This document shows positions 10,250-22,515 of a DNA stretch of 64,000 nucleotides, in pieces. Origin of the DNA: Alopecurus myosuroides (taxonomy: Eukaryota > Streptophyta > Magnoliopsida > Poales > Poaceae); the NCBI GenBank assembly GCA_028641055.1, contig CM054062.1, positions 23,382,536 to 23,446,535 on the forward strand. The letters run 5' to 3'. The notes below the pieces were generated by a model. That model had not been told where the DNA came from, did no database searches, and was given only the letters and a program-made list of their open reading frames with translations. The position numbers were made by a program, and so were the translations under genes. Position 1 is the first letter of the stretch; every line of letters begins with the position of its first letter.

Positions 10250-11163
10250 TCCACTTCCCTAAGCAAAGTGGCATAGACATGAAAATGTTCTATCATCATG
10301 TTTGTGTCTACCTCTCCTAGATTCTAACACGGAAAATAAATATACAACTTTGCATCTATAGAATTTAATAGAAAAAACATGAACAGTTTAAATATATAAA
10401 TTAAAGATTTGGAAGGGACCAGCTCCGGTCGGCCACCTAGATTTAGCAGGCTTGCCACCTATATGCATGTGTCCCCTTCTATTGCATTTTATTTCATTTG
10501 TGTTCGGGGTGCTTCTAAACTTTTAGTACCATTGCAGTCTTTACTGGATGATTTTTTATTTCATGTATTTTAGATGAATTTTATAAATACTAAATTGTGT
10601 TTTACACATGTTTGGTATATTTGAATGAAGTCCAAAAAATTGTTTGTGTGGCTTCATCCATTTTCCTAACACATGTGTAAGCCAAAAGAAATAATAAATT
10701 AAAAAAAGATAAAATAACCAATATTAGTGAATACGTCTCCTTGTCAAGAGATGCCTTGTGTGTTTGCGTACCATGATTGTTTCTACGCATGTGGAGCCAA
10801 CACTTGACACCCACCATAAATATTCTACACAAATATGTATGATCTCCTCAACTATTGATCATAAAAACAAATCCTTCCAATGTACAAATTAAATGAGACT
10901 TCCGAAATGAAAAAGGCAACTGTTAAAGCGTTTCAAAATAAAAGAGACGACCAAAACTTGACGCATGATCCACAATGCACGAGAATCCATTAGAATAGGC
11001 TCAAATACGGAATGTATGGTGGACGTGCATTATTTTGTGTTCATTATTTGTTTTGCACATATGTATAGATAAAAATGAATAATAAAAAAAATAGTTATTA
11101 AACATTGAAGTCTTTGTAACAAATTAGTTTAGGCCCACTCAAGTATGTGTATGTTATCTTTTA
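10250..11163 (-). repeat. Degenerate copies of the pectate lyase 3' flank (copies A and part of B)
   Basis: 10255-10475 aligns by eye with the DNA just 3' of the intact pectate lyase (41360-41645): both contain an ATCATGTTTG box, a later GGCCACCTAGATTTAGCAGG-like box and similar spacing. 10850-10975 matches 24961-25045 (AAATGAGAC ... AAAAAGGCAAC ... CAAAATAAA). 11036-11163 matches 41210-41355 (ACATATGTATAG and ACAAATTAGTTTAGGC boxes) and stops exactly where the Helitron begins. These are relics of segmental duplications around the pectate lyase locus, without coding sequence. Confidence 0.6.
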
Positions 11164-11594
11164 CTAGCACAATGCCCGCGTGTTGCTGCGTACATTAAAG
11201 CAATGTTATTTCCTATGAGAACCAATTTATCTTCCAAACTGACAAATAGATAGATGGTTACACTCTACTCTAAAATACATTTAGCTTTTGGCCAACATGA
11301 TGAGAACATCTCCAAGAGCTTACCCTTTTTTTTGGCTACCCAAAACAATTTTGGGTATAGGAGAGGGGAGAGAAGGTTTTGGTAGGCAAACAAATTCAGC
11401 TCCAACAACTCACCTAAGTTCGTCTCCTCAGAAAAATAGAAACTACCACCAAACAACCTTTTTTATGTCTAGAAACTTAAAAAATAAAATAAAATCAACC
11501 AGGTCCTCCGCATCTGCCTCGAGCTGTAACCCGTGTGTTCAGCCAATTCTGCACTTTCTGGTCGTTCATAGCCATCATCGCGCCGACCTTGTGA

Positions 11595-11599
11595 CCTGG
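11595..11599. repeat. Target site duplication CCTGG, left copy
   Basis: CCTGG directly precedes the LTR element at 11600 and recurs at 22511-22515 directly after it. The 5-bp perfect direct repeat is the integrase footprint. Confidence 0.95.
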
Positions 11600-13997
11600 T
11601 GAAAGGACACGGATGTCGCCTAGAGGGGGGGGGTGAATAGGCGTTTAAAAATAATTACGGTTAAGGCTTGAATAAATGCGGAATAAAACTAGCGTTTAAT
11701 TTATCAAGCCAAAACCTAAATAAACTAGGTTCACCTATGTGCACCAACAACTTATGCTAAACAATTCAAGCAACTATGTGATAGCAAGATATATTACTTC
11801 AAGCTCGATGGCTATCACAAAGTAAATTGCATAAGTAAAGAGATCGGGTATAGAAATAACCGAGAGACGAGGAGACGATGATTTATCCCGAAGTTCACTT
11901 CCCAATGGAAGCTAATCTCCGTTGGAGAGGTGTGGAGTCACAATGACTCCAAGCGCCCAATGGCTCACCTTATTCTCCTCGTGCCTCCACCAATGCGGAG
12001 TGCCACGATCCACTATGGGACCTTTGAGGGCGGTCACCGATCCCGTACAAGGTTGGGGCAATCTCCACAACTCAATTGGAGGCTCCCAACAATATCCCGC
12101 GAGCCACCAAAACTCCGAGATAGCAACAAGGTCCGGAGCTACCAAAACTCCGAGACAACAACAACCGTCTAGGGCACTCCAAGTACCCAAGAGGACAAGC
12201 TCAAGGGCACTCCAAGAACCCAAGAGTAACAAGCTTCTCAACCTTTCACTCGAACGAATCCTCGTAGAGAACTCAAACCGATGCAACCTATGCAATGGCA
12301 AGAACACAAGAAGTGCTCAAATCCTTCACTCTCAAATCCCACCAAAGCAACAAATGCTATGGGGGGAGAAGAGAGGAAGAACAATGAAGAACTCAACAAA
12401 TGAATCCACAATATCTAGATCCAAAGACTTTCCCCTCACTAAGAGGAGAGATGGATTGATGGAATAATAGATCTAGATCTCCTCTCTCTTTTCCCACTAA
12501 TTGGAGGCAAGAATCATGGAGGAATAGAGAGAGAGCAAGCTCCAAAATGTCAACAATGGTGGGGGAAAACTTGCAAAAAGGTTGGGGAACCAATGGGGAA
12601 GAAGGCCCCTTTTATAGGCCCCCAAAATCAGCCCGTTGGGGTCATTCTGCCCCACCCCGGCCTCCCGGGCCGGCCAGGCCGGCCTCCAGGCCGGACAGTT
12701 CGGGTAGGGGTCCGGCCTACGGGAGCCCACCCCGGCCTGGGGCCGGCCTACCAGTTTTCAGAAAACCTCCTTCACTAAAAACGCGATATCTTTTGCATCC
12801 GGACTCTGTTTTCGATGATCTTGGGCTCGTTGAAATCGTAAGAACGAGCACTACAAGATTATGCAAAGAAACATCATAGTACATAATTGGATGATAAAAC
12901 CAAATGATGAAAGTTATTACCTCTCTATAAAGGAACAATCGGTAAAACCTCCAATATAAAAAACGCAATAAGTTTTTCATGCGAAACCCGTTTTTGATGA
13001 ACTTGAGCTTGTATTGAAGCACATGACAAGCTCAAAAACCACATATGGAGAAAACACAAATAAGAACCAAGAAATATTATGCCAAGTATGCAAAGGTTTG
13101 AGCTCTCTCCGAGTGATGCGATCAAGTTGCTAATATGAGAGCCCCTCTTGATAGTACGGTTATCTATCCTATAATCCGGTCTCCCTCCTAATTCTATGAG
13201 ACCGGTAAAATAGAAAACCTATCAAGATCATACCTTTGCCTTGAGCATTCCACTTGAGCTATAATATGACGATCTCGACCTCCTCAAGATGGAACACCTT
13301 TCTTGATTTCTTTTTGCTTGGTGAAGACACAAAGATGCTCCCCCCATATGCAACTATGGGAGAGGCTCTTTTAAGTATATCTTTACTTTAACATTATCTC
13401 CAAAAGAGTGGCAAGCTTCAAGAATGTGATCTCTTCGATATGCTTCCCTTGAACTTGCACTTCTCGAACTTGATGACGATCACAACTTGACGTCATCCAC
13501 CATGGACTATATGAAATCTTCCTTTTGATGCAAGCCCATGGAAAGATGCCTAACCCCATATAGATATACCATACACACATATAATGGGTTAGAGCACAAA
13601 GCTATATGAACAATTACTTACGATACCATGATACCACATGGTACATCTTCTTGCTTTGTGAGTTGATCACTATTAACCATCGCTTAGCACTTTGCCTTGA
13701 TCAACCTTTTATCTTTTCTTCTCTCTTCATAATAATGATGTCTTGAAGGTAAAGATGAATGTTCAAACAATATTCTTCTTCAAGACATACTTGCAATATG
13801 CTCAACTCTCTCATGACCAAACTTGGGATATTCACATGAATAGCACCTTGGTCACCACTTGATTATCTTGAATCCAACACATGGACATCAAGTATTGCCT
13901 ATGGAGAAACTCTACAAGTATAGCTCAATGCAACCATAAGTCCATAGTGATTGTCATCAATTACCAAAACCACACATGGGGGAACCATGCTCTTTCA
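11600..13997 (-). repeat. LTR, left copy (3' LTR in element orientation)
   Basis: 2,398 bp, TG...CA on the plus strand. It carries a run of nine G near the start, a GC-rich block with repeated GGCCGG motifs at about 12650-12765, and small ORFs that are duplicated identically in the other LTR and have no recognised domain. Confidence 0.95.
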
Positions 13998-14012
13998 ATC
14001 TCCCCCATTTTG
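13998..14012 (-). other. Polypurine tract
   Basis: On the minus strand the sequence AAAATGGGGGAGAT ends directly at the LTR boundary, the expected position and composition of the plus-strand primer. Confidence 0.85.
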
Positions 14013-17000
14013 GTAATTGATGACAAACTATTTTACGAGGGTTTATATAATGAATTTTACCTACCATGCAAATAGAAAAGCAAGGTTGCATGAGCATGAA
14101 AGGAAAATGTTTAAGAACAAAACCAAAATTTCTTAAACCCTCGAAACTTTCTCCCCCATTGGCATCCATTTCCAAAATGGGATCATAGAAATTTTAGATG
14201 CCCAATATAGTAAGGGTTCCTCCGTAGGCTATGCACTTCTCATAATATGAGTGAAATCAAATACACTTATCCAATGATGAATAATGGGAGGAACTATACC
14301 AAGGATCCAAAGATTGCAAATAAGATGGTATACAAATCTAATATTCTCCTAAAGAGAAGCAAGCAATCAAGAGATCCAACAAACCAAACGAACAAGGTAT
14401 ATTATGGTTTGAGAAAATGAGTGTTTTTAAAGAAAATAGAGGAGCTCCCCAATATTTGTGCATGATTTAGAAATATTGAATTTTGAACGCAAAGGGCACA
14501 AAAATGGAATCATAACTCCCCCACTGTTGTTCAAAACTCAAAGCAAGTCCAAGTGATCATAAAAGAAAATAAGGCATATCACTTGGAGTAAGAGATGGTT
14601 AAGCCATAAGAGAAGTTACCAATAAAAGTATGGACACCGAACCATTAGGATACAATAAGACATGTAATTCTTATCATGTGTATAAGTTTCTTAAATAGAC
14701 CACAATCATGATGATGTACATCCATAAAGAAACATGTACATACAATATAGTTACAAAGAGAAAGAGCGAGATATCCAATTCGAAGACATAAATATGATAA
14801 TAAGATATTTGCTTGAAAGCATTTTTTTAGAGGATAGGAATGTCCTTCCAACAAAAACACATCAAAGACGTCACAAACATCAATAAGGGAAAAAGAGATA
14901 GTTGGGAAGTTTTGATAAAAGCAACAAATATCACAAGGAGTAAATATGTTTCATGCCATGATACAACCTACAAAAGGTTGAAATGTTAGAGTATATGCAT
15001 GAGATAGATACTTGTTACCGAGGTAACATTGGTGATGTTGTACTATATAAGAATTCATCCATCATCATAGCTTGACTCCAATAAGCATGTATTGATAACA
15101 CCTTCTTTGTGAATGAGGCAAGCATCCAACGCATATGAAATGTACCTAAAACATATTTAAGTACAAAAATGGTCCCCAAACTCATTGGGTCCAAAGTAGT
15201 TACACAAACTACAATATATAGGATTCAATCCACATGAATATAGGCATATAGAAAAGAAATTGATTATCATGAACATCTTAGCCAATTTAGGATTTATGGA
15301 TATTATTCTATATAAATATTGGATCAAGGAAAATAAACATGCCATAACATATACACTAATAATTATGCATGCAATCTAAAGGTAGAAGAAACATTTCATT
15401 TTATACCCGGGAGAGAGAAAACGGTCGTTGGGGGGTTCCCCCACTCTGCAGCGCCCAACCCGGCCTAGGGGGCCGGCCAGGCCGGCCTGGGGCAGCCAGA
15501 GCCGGGCACAATCCCACCTCGGCCTGGCACCCAGCCTGAGGCCGGCGTGGAAGGAGAGGGAGGCCGGCGTGCGGGCGTCCACCTAGCCAGCAGCCCGTCC
15601 TGGCACCCGGCCTGGGGCCGGCGGGGGCAGCGAGTGAGGCCGGACCCCCACCCGAACAGCCCGGCCTGGCACCCGGCCTGGGGACGGCGTGGGGCGTGGC
15701 CAGGCAGCCACTAGCCCGGCCTAGAGCCCGGCCAGGCCGGCCAGGCAGGCCGGCCACCCCCTTTCACCTTCTCTCTTTCTCCTTTCTTCTCCGTTTCTTC
15801 TTCTTTCTTTCACATCTTTTTCCGTAGACTTTTCTCTCTTATTGCTGCAACTTGCATGTGGTTTACGGGTAGATATGGTTGCACTTTATCCATGATATTT
15901 TCTGAGTAAACTTAGGGAACACGTTAGTCCTTCCATATGTTGTGATCAAACACTCAAAATAGGATTTAGGAACATGTCAATCAACTCATGATTGATAAGA
16001 TACCAATTAGAAAATATATCATTGTAAAAATAAAATACCAAAGGAAATACTTATCACTTGGGGGATACTAAATAAAAATGCATCAAGGAGTAAAATATTG
16101 AGATCCCAATAGACATCAAATGAACCATGTCAAATTCCAAAAGATGTCAATTGAAGCAAATATCTATGAGTGAGATATCGAACTCCAAATAAATAGCAAT
16201 TAAGGGCATCAAAGCAAAACAAATGAGCATAGAGGATGTCTATGTAAAATATGATCAAAGACTTATCTCATTCAAAACAATAGAATGCAAAACAAGGAAT
16301 GAGATAACCAAGCCCTCTACACTTTTTATGATGGCACAAAGTAATAAAAAAAAGTTGTGCCTTCCACAAACTCACAAGATATTGATTAAAATACCAATTT
16401 AAAAAGATCTAATATAAATTGATGATAACTAGTGTTCAAAAAGAATCTATGATAGCTCCCCCATGATCTATGCATGATTTTTGAATTTTGCACACAAATG
16501 GGATCATCACTCTTCGCATGCATACAATAGAAACTTTCATTAAGTGGCAAGAGATCCAATTGAAAATATAGTGTTCTAAAGGAAGTAATATAGCTCTCCC
16601 ATGACTTATGCATTATATAGATGTTTGCATTTTAATACAGAAGCACTATAAGGGGATCCTCGCTTTTCTTACAACCATTACACTAGAATTTTGTTTGATT
16701 ATAACACATAGATATTCAAGAGTCAAGGAAGACAATGTGAGTTCATACAAAACAATTTCTCGTTGATAATACAAATGGAAGCAAAGCATAATGTAAATAT
16801 GATCAATAACTTCTACCACAAATATGGTTGTCACTTGTCCAAGGACAAGGAGGGTATGGTGTTAATTTTAGGTGGTATGTTGCAAAAATATTCGTGATCA
16901 TGTTGAAACACAAAAGTTTATGGAAAAGGATATGAGTTAATTACCATGCTTAAACTAGTAAAATTATCATGCAAAGCAATTCTTAATATATATTGAAGCA

Positions 17001-17813
17001 ACCGGTTTCCCAAACAATAAATACTAGTGCACATTTGAGGAACACCGCACGAAGAAACTCTCTCAAATTCAAGAAACCAAAATATGAGATACAAAAACTC
17101 ATTTAAGAAGGTATGGAACTTGTTTGAGCTAATCATGCCACGTAGTAACAAGATAATTTAGAATATCAATTCTAAGTTGCATTACCTCACATGTTCACAT
17201 TTTCTAGGATTGTAATATGCACATAGCTTATTACTCCCCCATAATGTGATAATCCATTTCTTTTCAACAAGAGGCAAGTGAAATCAAATAAGAGATAATT
17301 AATGAACATTGTAAAGTTTGAATTTCTCATGAGAATGAAAATACCACATGGAGAGAATATAATCTTGTCACGTTAATAATAAGTGATATACCTCATGTAC
17401 ACATATTTTAGGATTGTGAGGTGGCAAGCACACCACTCCCCCAAAATGAGATAGTTCATTAATCTCTCAAAAGAGGCAACTTAAATTAATCATAAATTGC
17501 AATAAAGGCTCAACACAAAACAAACAAGTACATGGAGTGAAAACCAACAAACACATACTAGATTACTCAAGATAGGTAATTAGCAAGCACACCATATACA
17601 AACACATGCTAGACACAAAACTAACACATGCAAGGGGCAAGCAACTTTTAATGTATATAATTTAAATACAAGTTACCGCAAGGAGACACATTGGATAGGA
17701 GATAGATATATGATGATACAAATGACTTGGCTTGAGTAAATATAATTGATGAAGATCCCTTAATTCTTCATAAGATAGCCAAGTCTCCAATGCCCTCCAA
17801 CAACACCTATTGA
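14013..17813 (-). other. Non-coding internal region of the LTR element
   Basis: 3.8 kb of AT-rich DNA between gag and the polypurine tract, where pol would be expected. No ORF longer than 118 codons and no recognisable pol motif is present. It includes the GC-rich block listed separately. ACTCCCCCA-type phrases recur near 14517, 16456, 17233 and 17447. Confidence 0.8.
15415..15765 (-). repeat. GC-rich block with repeated CCCGGCCTGG/GGCCGGC motifs
   Basis: An abrupt GC island in AT-rich surroundings. Variants of a unit around TGGCACCCGGCCTGGGGCCGGC occur near 15524, 15600 and 15665, roughly 70 bp apart. The same vocabulary (CCCGGCCTGGGGCCGGCCTA) is found inside each LTR at about 12730-12752 and 21243-21265. 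The overlapping 118-codon ORF reflects composition, not a protein. Confidence 0.7.
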
Positions 17814-20057
17814 TCAAGTTTTAGCTTGTTGGTCCCCAACCAAGTTGGGTCCTAAGAGGTTAGTCACAATAGGCTTGCCAACCCAAATGGTTCGTTTCTT
17901 GACACCACTTTGAGTGCCAACATATTTGGCAAACACATTGCCAACCTTATCCTTCCGAAGGGAATAAACATCATAAATAATGATAGGGTTGGATAAGGTA
18001 CCATTAGTGCATGAGGAAGCAAGGTGGCCCTTTTCACGGCATAAGTAGCAACATCGGCTTCCTCCTTTCTTCTTAGTTGATTTCTCAACTTGAGGAGTTA
18101 TAACTTGATTCTTCTTTAATGGGCAAGACCTAACATGGTGCCCTTCAACATTGCACTTGAAGCAAACAATCTTGGACGAATTGTTGACTTGTTCTTGGCT
18201 CTTGTTCTTGTTGATTATATGATTCTTCTTTATATTGGACTTCTTGTTATTATTGGAGTTGAATCCAAGTCCACTCTTGTCATTGGGTAATCTTTGTACA
18301 CTCAACATGTTGTGAAGTGCGGACTTCCCATGACGCTTTTCCAAGTCTTTCTTCAAAGAAGCGACTTGGACCTTGAGCTCTTTTATTTCCTCTACATGGT
18401 TAGTAGCAACACAAGTAATAGAGGAAGTAGATGATTCATTGTTAGAGCAACAAGGCATGGAAAGCAATTCATCACAAGATGTAGCGATATTATGAGTGAA
18501 TGAATTAATAGGACTAGCACGAGGCAAAATAGAATTTTGAGTAGAGTTTGTGCTAATGTACGCATGAGGCTCACAAGATATCACCTTGGTAGTAATAGCC
18601 TCATGAGCTAACTTTAGCTTATCATGTGAGACTAAAAGATCCTCATGAGAGCCTAAGAGCTTTTCATGACTTTCTTCCAATTTCCCATAATTGCTAGTTA
18701 GCGACTCAAGTTGAGATCTTAGCTCAACATTCTCCTTCAATGTAGATGCTTCACGAGAAATAGAGTTAGTAGCACAAGCATCATAATTAATAGAAATAGG
18801 AGAAGGCAAATTGGCAAGTCCTTTTGAATATGAAGCTTTAAGTTGAGTATGTTCAACTTTTAGCTCATCATTTTTAGTTTTAAGACAATTAACCACCTCA
18901 AGATTTCTATTATGAGAGTCCTTTAATTTTGATAACTCTAGAGTAAAAGTCTCTTCAAGAGATTCATTGATAGTTTGTTCTTCTACAAGAGCTTCCTCTA
19001 GTTTTGCAATTTCATTGGAATAATCACGCTCGCGGCTATAACACGCGTCAATGCATGCTTCCAAATCCTTAATGGTGATATTGCGCCTATCAAATGCTCT
19101 AATGATTTCTAGGAAATTGGCACAAGCATCTTTATCCTCATAAAGGATATTGTGAATCATTTTACCTTTCTCCATTAACGAATCATTGTCATCATCATCG
19201 TCATCATCATCATCATCATCCTCATCACCATCATAATCATCATCATCACTAGATACATTGGTGTTCAAAGTAGGAGCTACCTTTGAACCTTTAGCCATAA
19301 GGCAAAAGTGAGATATGGGAGATGATGATGAACCATTACTTGAAGCGCCACTTAAATCCACATCTTGTTCCATGGAATGTTGAGTTTCTTCTACATGGTT
19401 AGTGACACAAGTGCTAGAGGAAATACAACCATTTTTACTATGGAAACAAGATGTATCAAGCATATCATTATAAGATTTAGTCAAGGAATTTTTACATGAT
19501 ATGCATGAACTATCAACGCAAGCATGTAAATCATTTTGGGTGCTAGGTGTGTTTAAGTCCATAGACAAAGTATTGCAATAAGATAGAGATGAAGAATCGT
19601 CAACAATAAGCATACTATCAAGATTGCAATTTTTGTCACTACTCACCATATCATTATGTTGTGCCTTGACACATGTTGGTGAGGTAGAAGAAGTTGACAA
19701 CTCATCACGCCCGGAGGTGGAGGGAGTATAATCATCACCACAACTTTTGGACACATCATATTTATCTTGAAGCTTGGTCCAAATATCATGAGCTTTCCAA
19801 GATGGCCTAATTGACTCAAGAACTACAATACTCAAATATTTGAAAAACACATTAGTAGCTTGAGTATTGAGATATAAGTTTTTCTCATCCTCTAAAGAGC
19901 AATCAATACCCGTTGGAGTAGAAAAACCCATATCTACAATTTTCTCTATATTTGGACCCATGTCCTTAAAAATATTAAGCATACTAATTTTCCAAGTATT
20001 ATAATTTGTGCCATCGAATATAAAAGTGTCATTATGCACTAATCCCCTAGCCGACAT
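17814..20057 (-). CDS. Gag polyprotein of Copia-type retroelement
   Basis: 747 intact codons. The N-terminus (FDGTNYNTWKISMLNIF, about residues 14-30) is the DUF4219-like start of plant Copia Gag proteins, followed by a UBN2-like segment (WTKLQDKYD, about 93-101). The middle carries a run of Asp encoded by a GAT/GAC-type microsatellite (about residues 268-290) and coiled-coil-like Glu/Lys/Leu stretches (about 330-480). Near the C-terminus are two zinc knuckles, CFKCNVEGHHVRSC and CYLCREKGHLASSC (CX2CX4HX4C type), for nucleic-acid binding in the virus-like particle. The ORF ends with a stop and has no protease or pol extension. The start codon lies 56 bases downstream of the LTR edge. Confidence 0.92.
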   Translation of the reverse strand: MSARGLVHNDTFIFDGTNYNTWKISMLNIFKDMGPNIEKIVDMGFSTPTGIDCSLEDEKNLYLNTQATNVFFKYLSIVVLESIRPSWKAHDIWTKLQDKYDVSKSCGDDYTPSTSGRDELSTSSTSPTCVKAQHNDMVSSDKNCNLDSMLIVDDSSSLSYCNTLSMDLNTPSTQNDLHACVDSSCISCKNSLTKSYNDMLDTSCFHSKNGCISSSTCVTNHVEETQHSMEQDVDLSGASSNGSSSSPISHFCLMAKGSKVAPTLNTNVSSDDDDYDGDEDDDDDDDDDDDNDSLMEKGKMIHNILYEDKDACANFLEIIRAFDRRNITIKDLEACIDACYSRERDYSNEIAKLEEALVEEQTINESLEETFTLELSKLKDSHNRNLEVVNCLKTKNDELKVEHTQLKASYSKGLANLPSPISINYDACATNSISREASTLKENVELRSQLESLTSNYGKLEESHEKLLGSHEDLLVSHDKLKLAHEAITTKVISCEPHAYISTNSTQNSILPRASPINSFTHNIATSCDELLSMPCCSNNESSTSSITCVATNHVEEIKELKVQVASLKKDLEKRHGKSALHNMLSVQRLPNDKSGLGFNSNNNKKSNIKKNHIINKNKSQEQVNNSSKIVCFKCNVEGHHVRSCPLKKNQVITPQVEKSTKKKGGSRCCYLCREKGHLASSCTNGTLSNPIIIYDVYSLRKDKVGNVFAKYVGTQSGVKKRTIWVGKPIVTNLLGPNLVGDQQAKT

Positions 20058-20090
20058 CTTTACTCTCTAGGTTGTGAAACCCTATGAAGA

Positions 20091-20112
20091 GAGACCCGGC
20101 TCTGATACCAAT
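20091..20112 (-). other. Primer-binding site (initiator tRNA-Met)
   Basis: On the minus strand, directly after the LTR end, the sequence reads TTGGTATCAGAGCCGGGTC. It contains TGGTATCAGAGC, the standard plant retrotransposon primer-binding site complementary to the 3' end of tRNA-iMet. It fixes the element's orientation. Confidence 0.93.
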
Positions 20113-22510
20113 TGAAAGGACACGGATGTCGCCTAGAGGGGGGGGGTGAATAGGCGTTTAAAAATAATTACGGTTAAGGCTTGAATAAATGCGGAATAAA
20201 ACTAGCGTTTAATTTATCAAGCCAAAACCTAAATAAACTAGGTTCACCTATGTGCACCAACAACTTATGCTAAACAATTCAAGCAACTATGTGATAGCAA
20301 GATATATTACTTCAAGCTCGATGGCTATCACAAAGTAAATTGCATAAGTAAAGAGATCGGGTATAGAAATAACCGAGAGACGAGGAGACGATGATTTATC
20401 CCGAAGTTCACTTCCCAATGGAAGCTAATCTCCGTTGGAGAGGTGTGGAGTCACAATGACTCCAAGCGCCCAATGGCTCACCTTATTCTCCTCGTGCCTC
20501 CACCAATGCGGAGTGCCACGATCCACTATGGGACCTTTGAGGGCGGTCACCGATCCCGTACAAGGTTGGGGCAATCTCCACAACTCAATTGGAGGCTCCC
20601 AACAATATCCCGCGAGCCACCAAAACTCCGAGATAGCAACAAGGTCCGGAGCTACCAAAACTCCGAGACAACAACAACCGTCTAGGGCACTCCAAGTACC
20701 CAAGAGGACAAGCTCAAGGGCACTCCAAGAACCCAAGAGTAACAAGCTTCTCAACCTTTCACTCGAACGAATCCTCGTAGAGAACTCAAACCGATGCAAC
20801 CTATGCAATGGCAAGAACACAAGAAGTGCTCAAATCCTTCACTCTCAAATCCCACCAAAGCAACAAATGCTATGGGGGGAGAAGAGAGGAAGAACAATGA
20901 AGAACTCAACAAATGAATCCACAATATCTAGATCCAAAGACTTTCCCCTCACTAAGAGGAGAGATGGATTGATGGAATAATAGATCTAGATCTCCTCTCT
21001 CTTTTCCCACTAATTGGAGGCAAGAATCATGGAGGAATAGAGAGAGAGCAAGCTCCAAAATGTCAACAATGGTGGGGGAAAACTTGCAAAAAGGTTGGGG
21101 AACCAATAGGGAAGAAGGCCCCTTTTATAGGCCCCCAAAATCAGCCCGTTGGGGTCATTCTGCCCCACCCCGGCCTCCCGGGCCGGCCAGGCCGGCCTCC
21201 AGGCCGGACAGTTCGGGTAGGGGTCCGGCCTACGGGAGCCCACCCCGGCCTGGGGCCGGCCTACCAGTTTTCAGAAAACCTCCTTCACTAAAAACGCGAT
21301 ATCTTTTGCATCCGGACTCCGTTTTCGATGATCTTGGGCTCGTTGAAATCGTAAGAACGAGCACTACAAGATTATGCAAAGAAACATCATAGTACATAAT
21401 TGGATGATAAAACCAAATGATGAAAGTTATTACCTCTCTATAAAGGAACAATCGGTAAAACCTCCAATATAAAAAACGCAATAAGTTTTTCATGCGAAAC
21501 CCGTTTTTGATGAACTTGAGCTTGTATTGAAGCACATGACAAGCTCAAAAACCACATATGGAGAAAACAAAAATAAGAACCAAGAAATATTATGCCAAGT
21601 ATGCAAAGGTTTGAGCTCTCTCCGAGTGATGCGATCAAGTTGCTAATATGAGAGCCCCTCTTGATAGTACGGTTATCTATCCTATAATCCGGTCTCCCTC
21701 CTAATTCTATGAGACCGGTAAAATAGAAAACCTATCAAGATCATACCTTTGCCTTGAGCATTCCACTTGAGCTATAATATGACGATCTCGACCTCCTCAA
21801 GATGGAACACCTTTCTTGATTTCTTTTTGCTTGGTGAAGACACAAAGATGCTCCCCCCATATGCAACTATGGGAGAGGCTCTTTTAAGTATATCTTTACT
21901 TTAACATTATCTCCAAAAGAGTGGCAAGCTTCAAGAATGTGATCTCTTCGATATGCTTCCCTTGAACTTGCACTTCTCGAACTTGATGACGATCACAACT
22001 TGACGTCATCCACCATGGACTATATGAAATCTTCCTTTTGATGCAAGCCCATGGAAAGATGCCTAACCCCATATAGATATACCATACACACATATAATGG
22101 GTTAGAGCACAAAGCTATATGAACAATTACTTACGATACCATGATACCACATGGTACATCTTCTTGCTTTGTGAGTTGATCACTATTAACCATCGCTTAG
22201 CACTTTGCCTTGATCAACCTTTTATCTTTTCTTCTCTCTTCATAATAATGATGTCTTGAAGGTAAAGATGAATGTTCACACAATATTCTTCTTCAAGACA
22301 TACTTGCAATATGCTCAACTCTCTCATGACCAAACTTGGGATATTCACATGAATAGCACCTTGGTCACCACTTGATTATCTTGAATCCAACACATGGACA
22401 TCAAGTATTGCCTATGGAGAAACTCTACAAGTATAGCTCAATGCAACCATAAGTCCATAGTGATTGTCATCAATTACCAAAACCACACATGGGGGAACCA
22501 TGCTCTTTCA
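20113..22510 (-). repeat. LTR, right copy (5' LTR in element orientation)
   Basis: 2,398 bp, offset by exactly 8,513 from the left copy. Four substitutions were noted and no indel. As 5' LTR it should contain the promoter for gag transcription. Confidence 0.95.
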
Positions 22511-22515
22511 CCTGG

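Larger units (their letters stand above)
11600..22510 (-). mobile_element. Young gag-only Copia-type LTR retrotransposon
   Basis: Complete element of 10,911 bp: two 2,398-bp LTRs starting TG and ending CA, a CCTGG target duplication on both sides, a primer-binding site complementary to initiator tRNA-Met, a polypurine tract, and one large gag ORF on the minus strand. No protease, integrase, reverse transcriptase or RNase H is visible anywhere between the LTRs, so it must be mobilised in trans (comparable with TR-GAG/LARD-like elements). The LTRs have equal length and differ, on my reading, at only four positions (12595, 12807, 13057, 13766 against +8513), which means a very recent insertion. 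It is nested inside the Helitron. Confidence 0.95.

Noticed and set aside
11912..12467. 181- and 131-codon ORFs in the LTR, repeated at 20425-20980
   Set aside because: Identical in both LTRs, overlapping on opposite strands and without domain character. Their persistence reflects LTR identity, not coding.
15401..15757. 118-codon minus-strand ORF in the LTR element
   Set aside because: Pro/Gly/Arg composition comes from the repeated GGCCGG-rich block.
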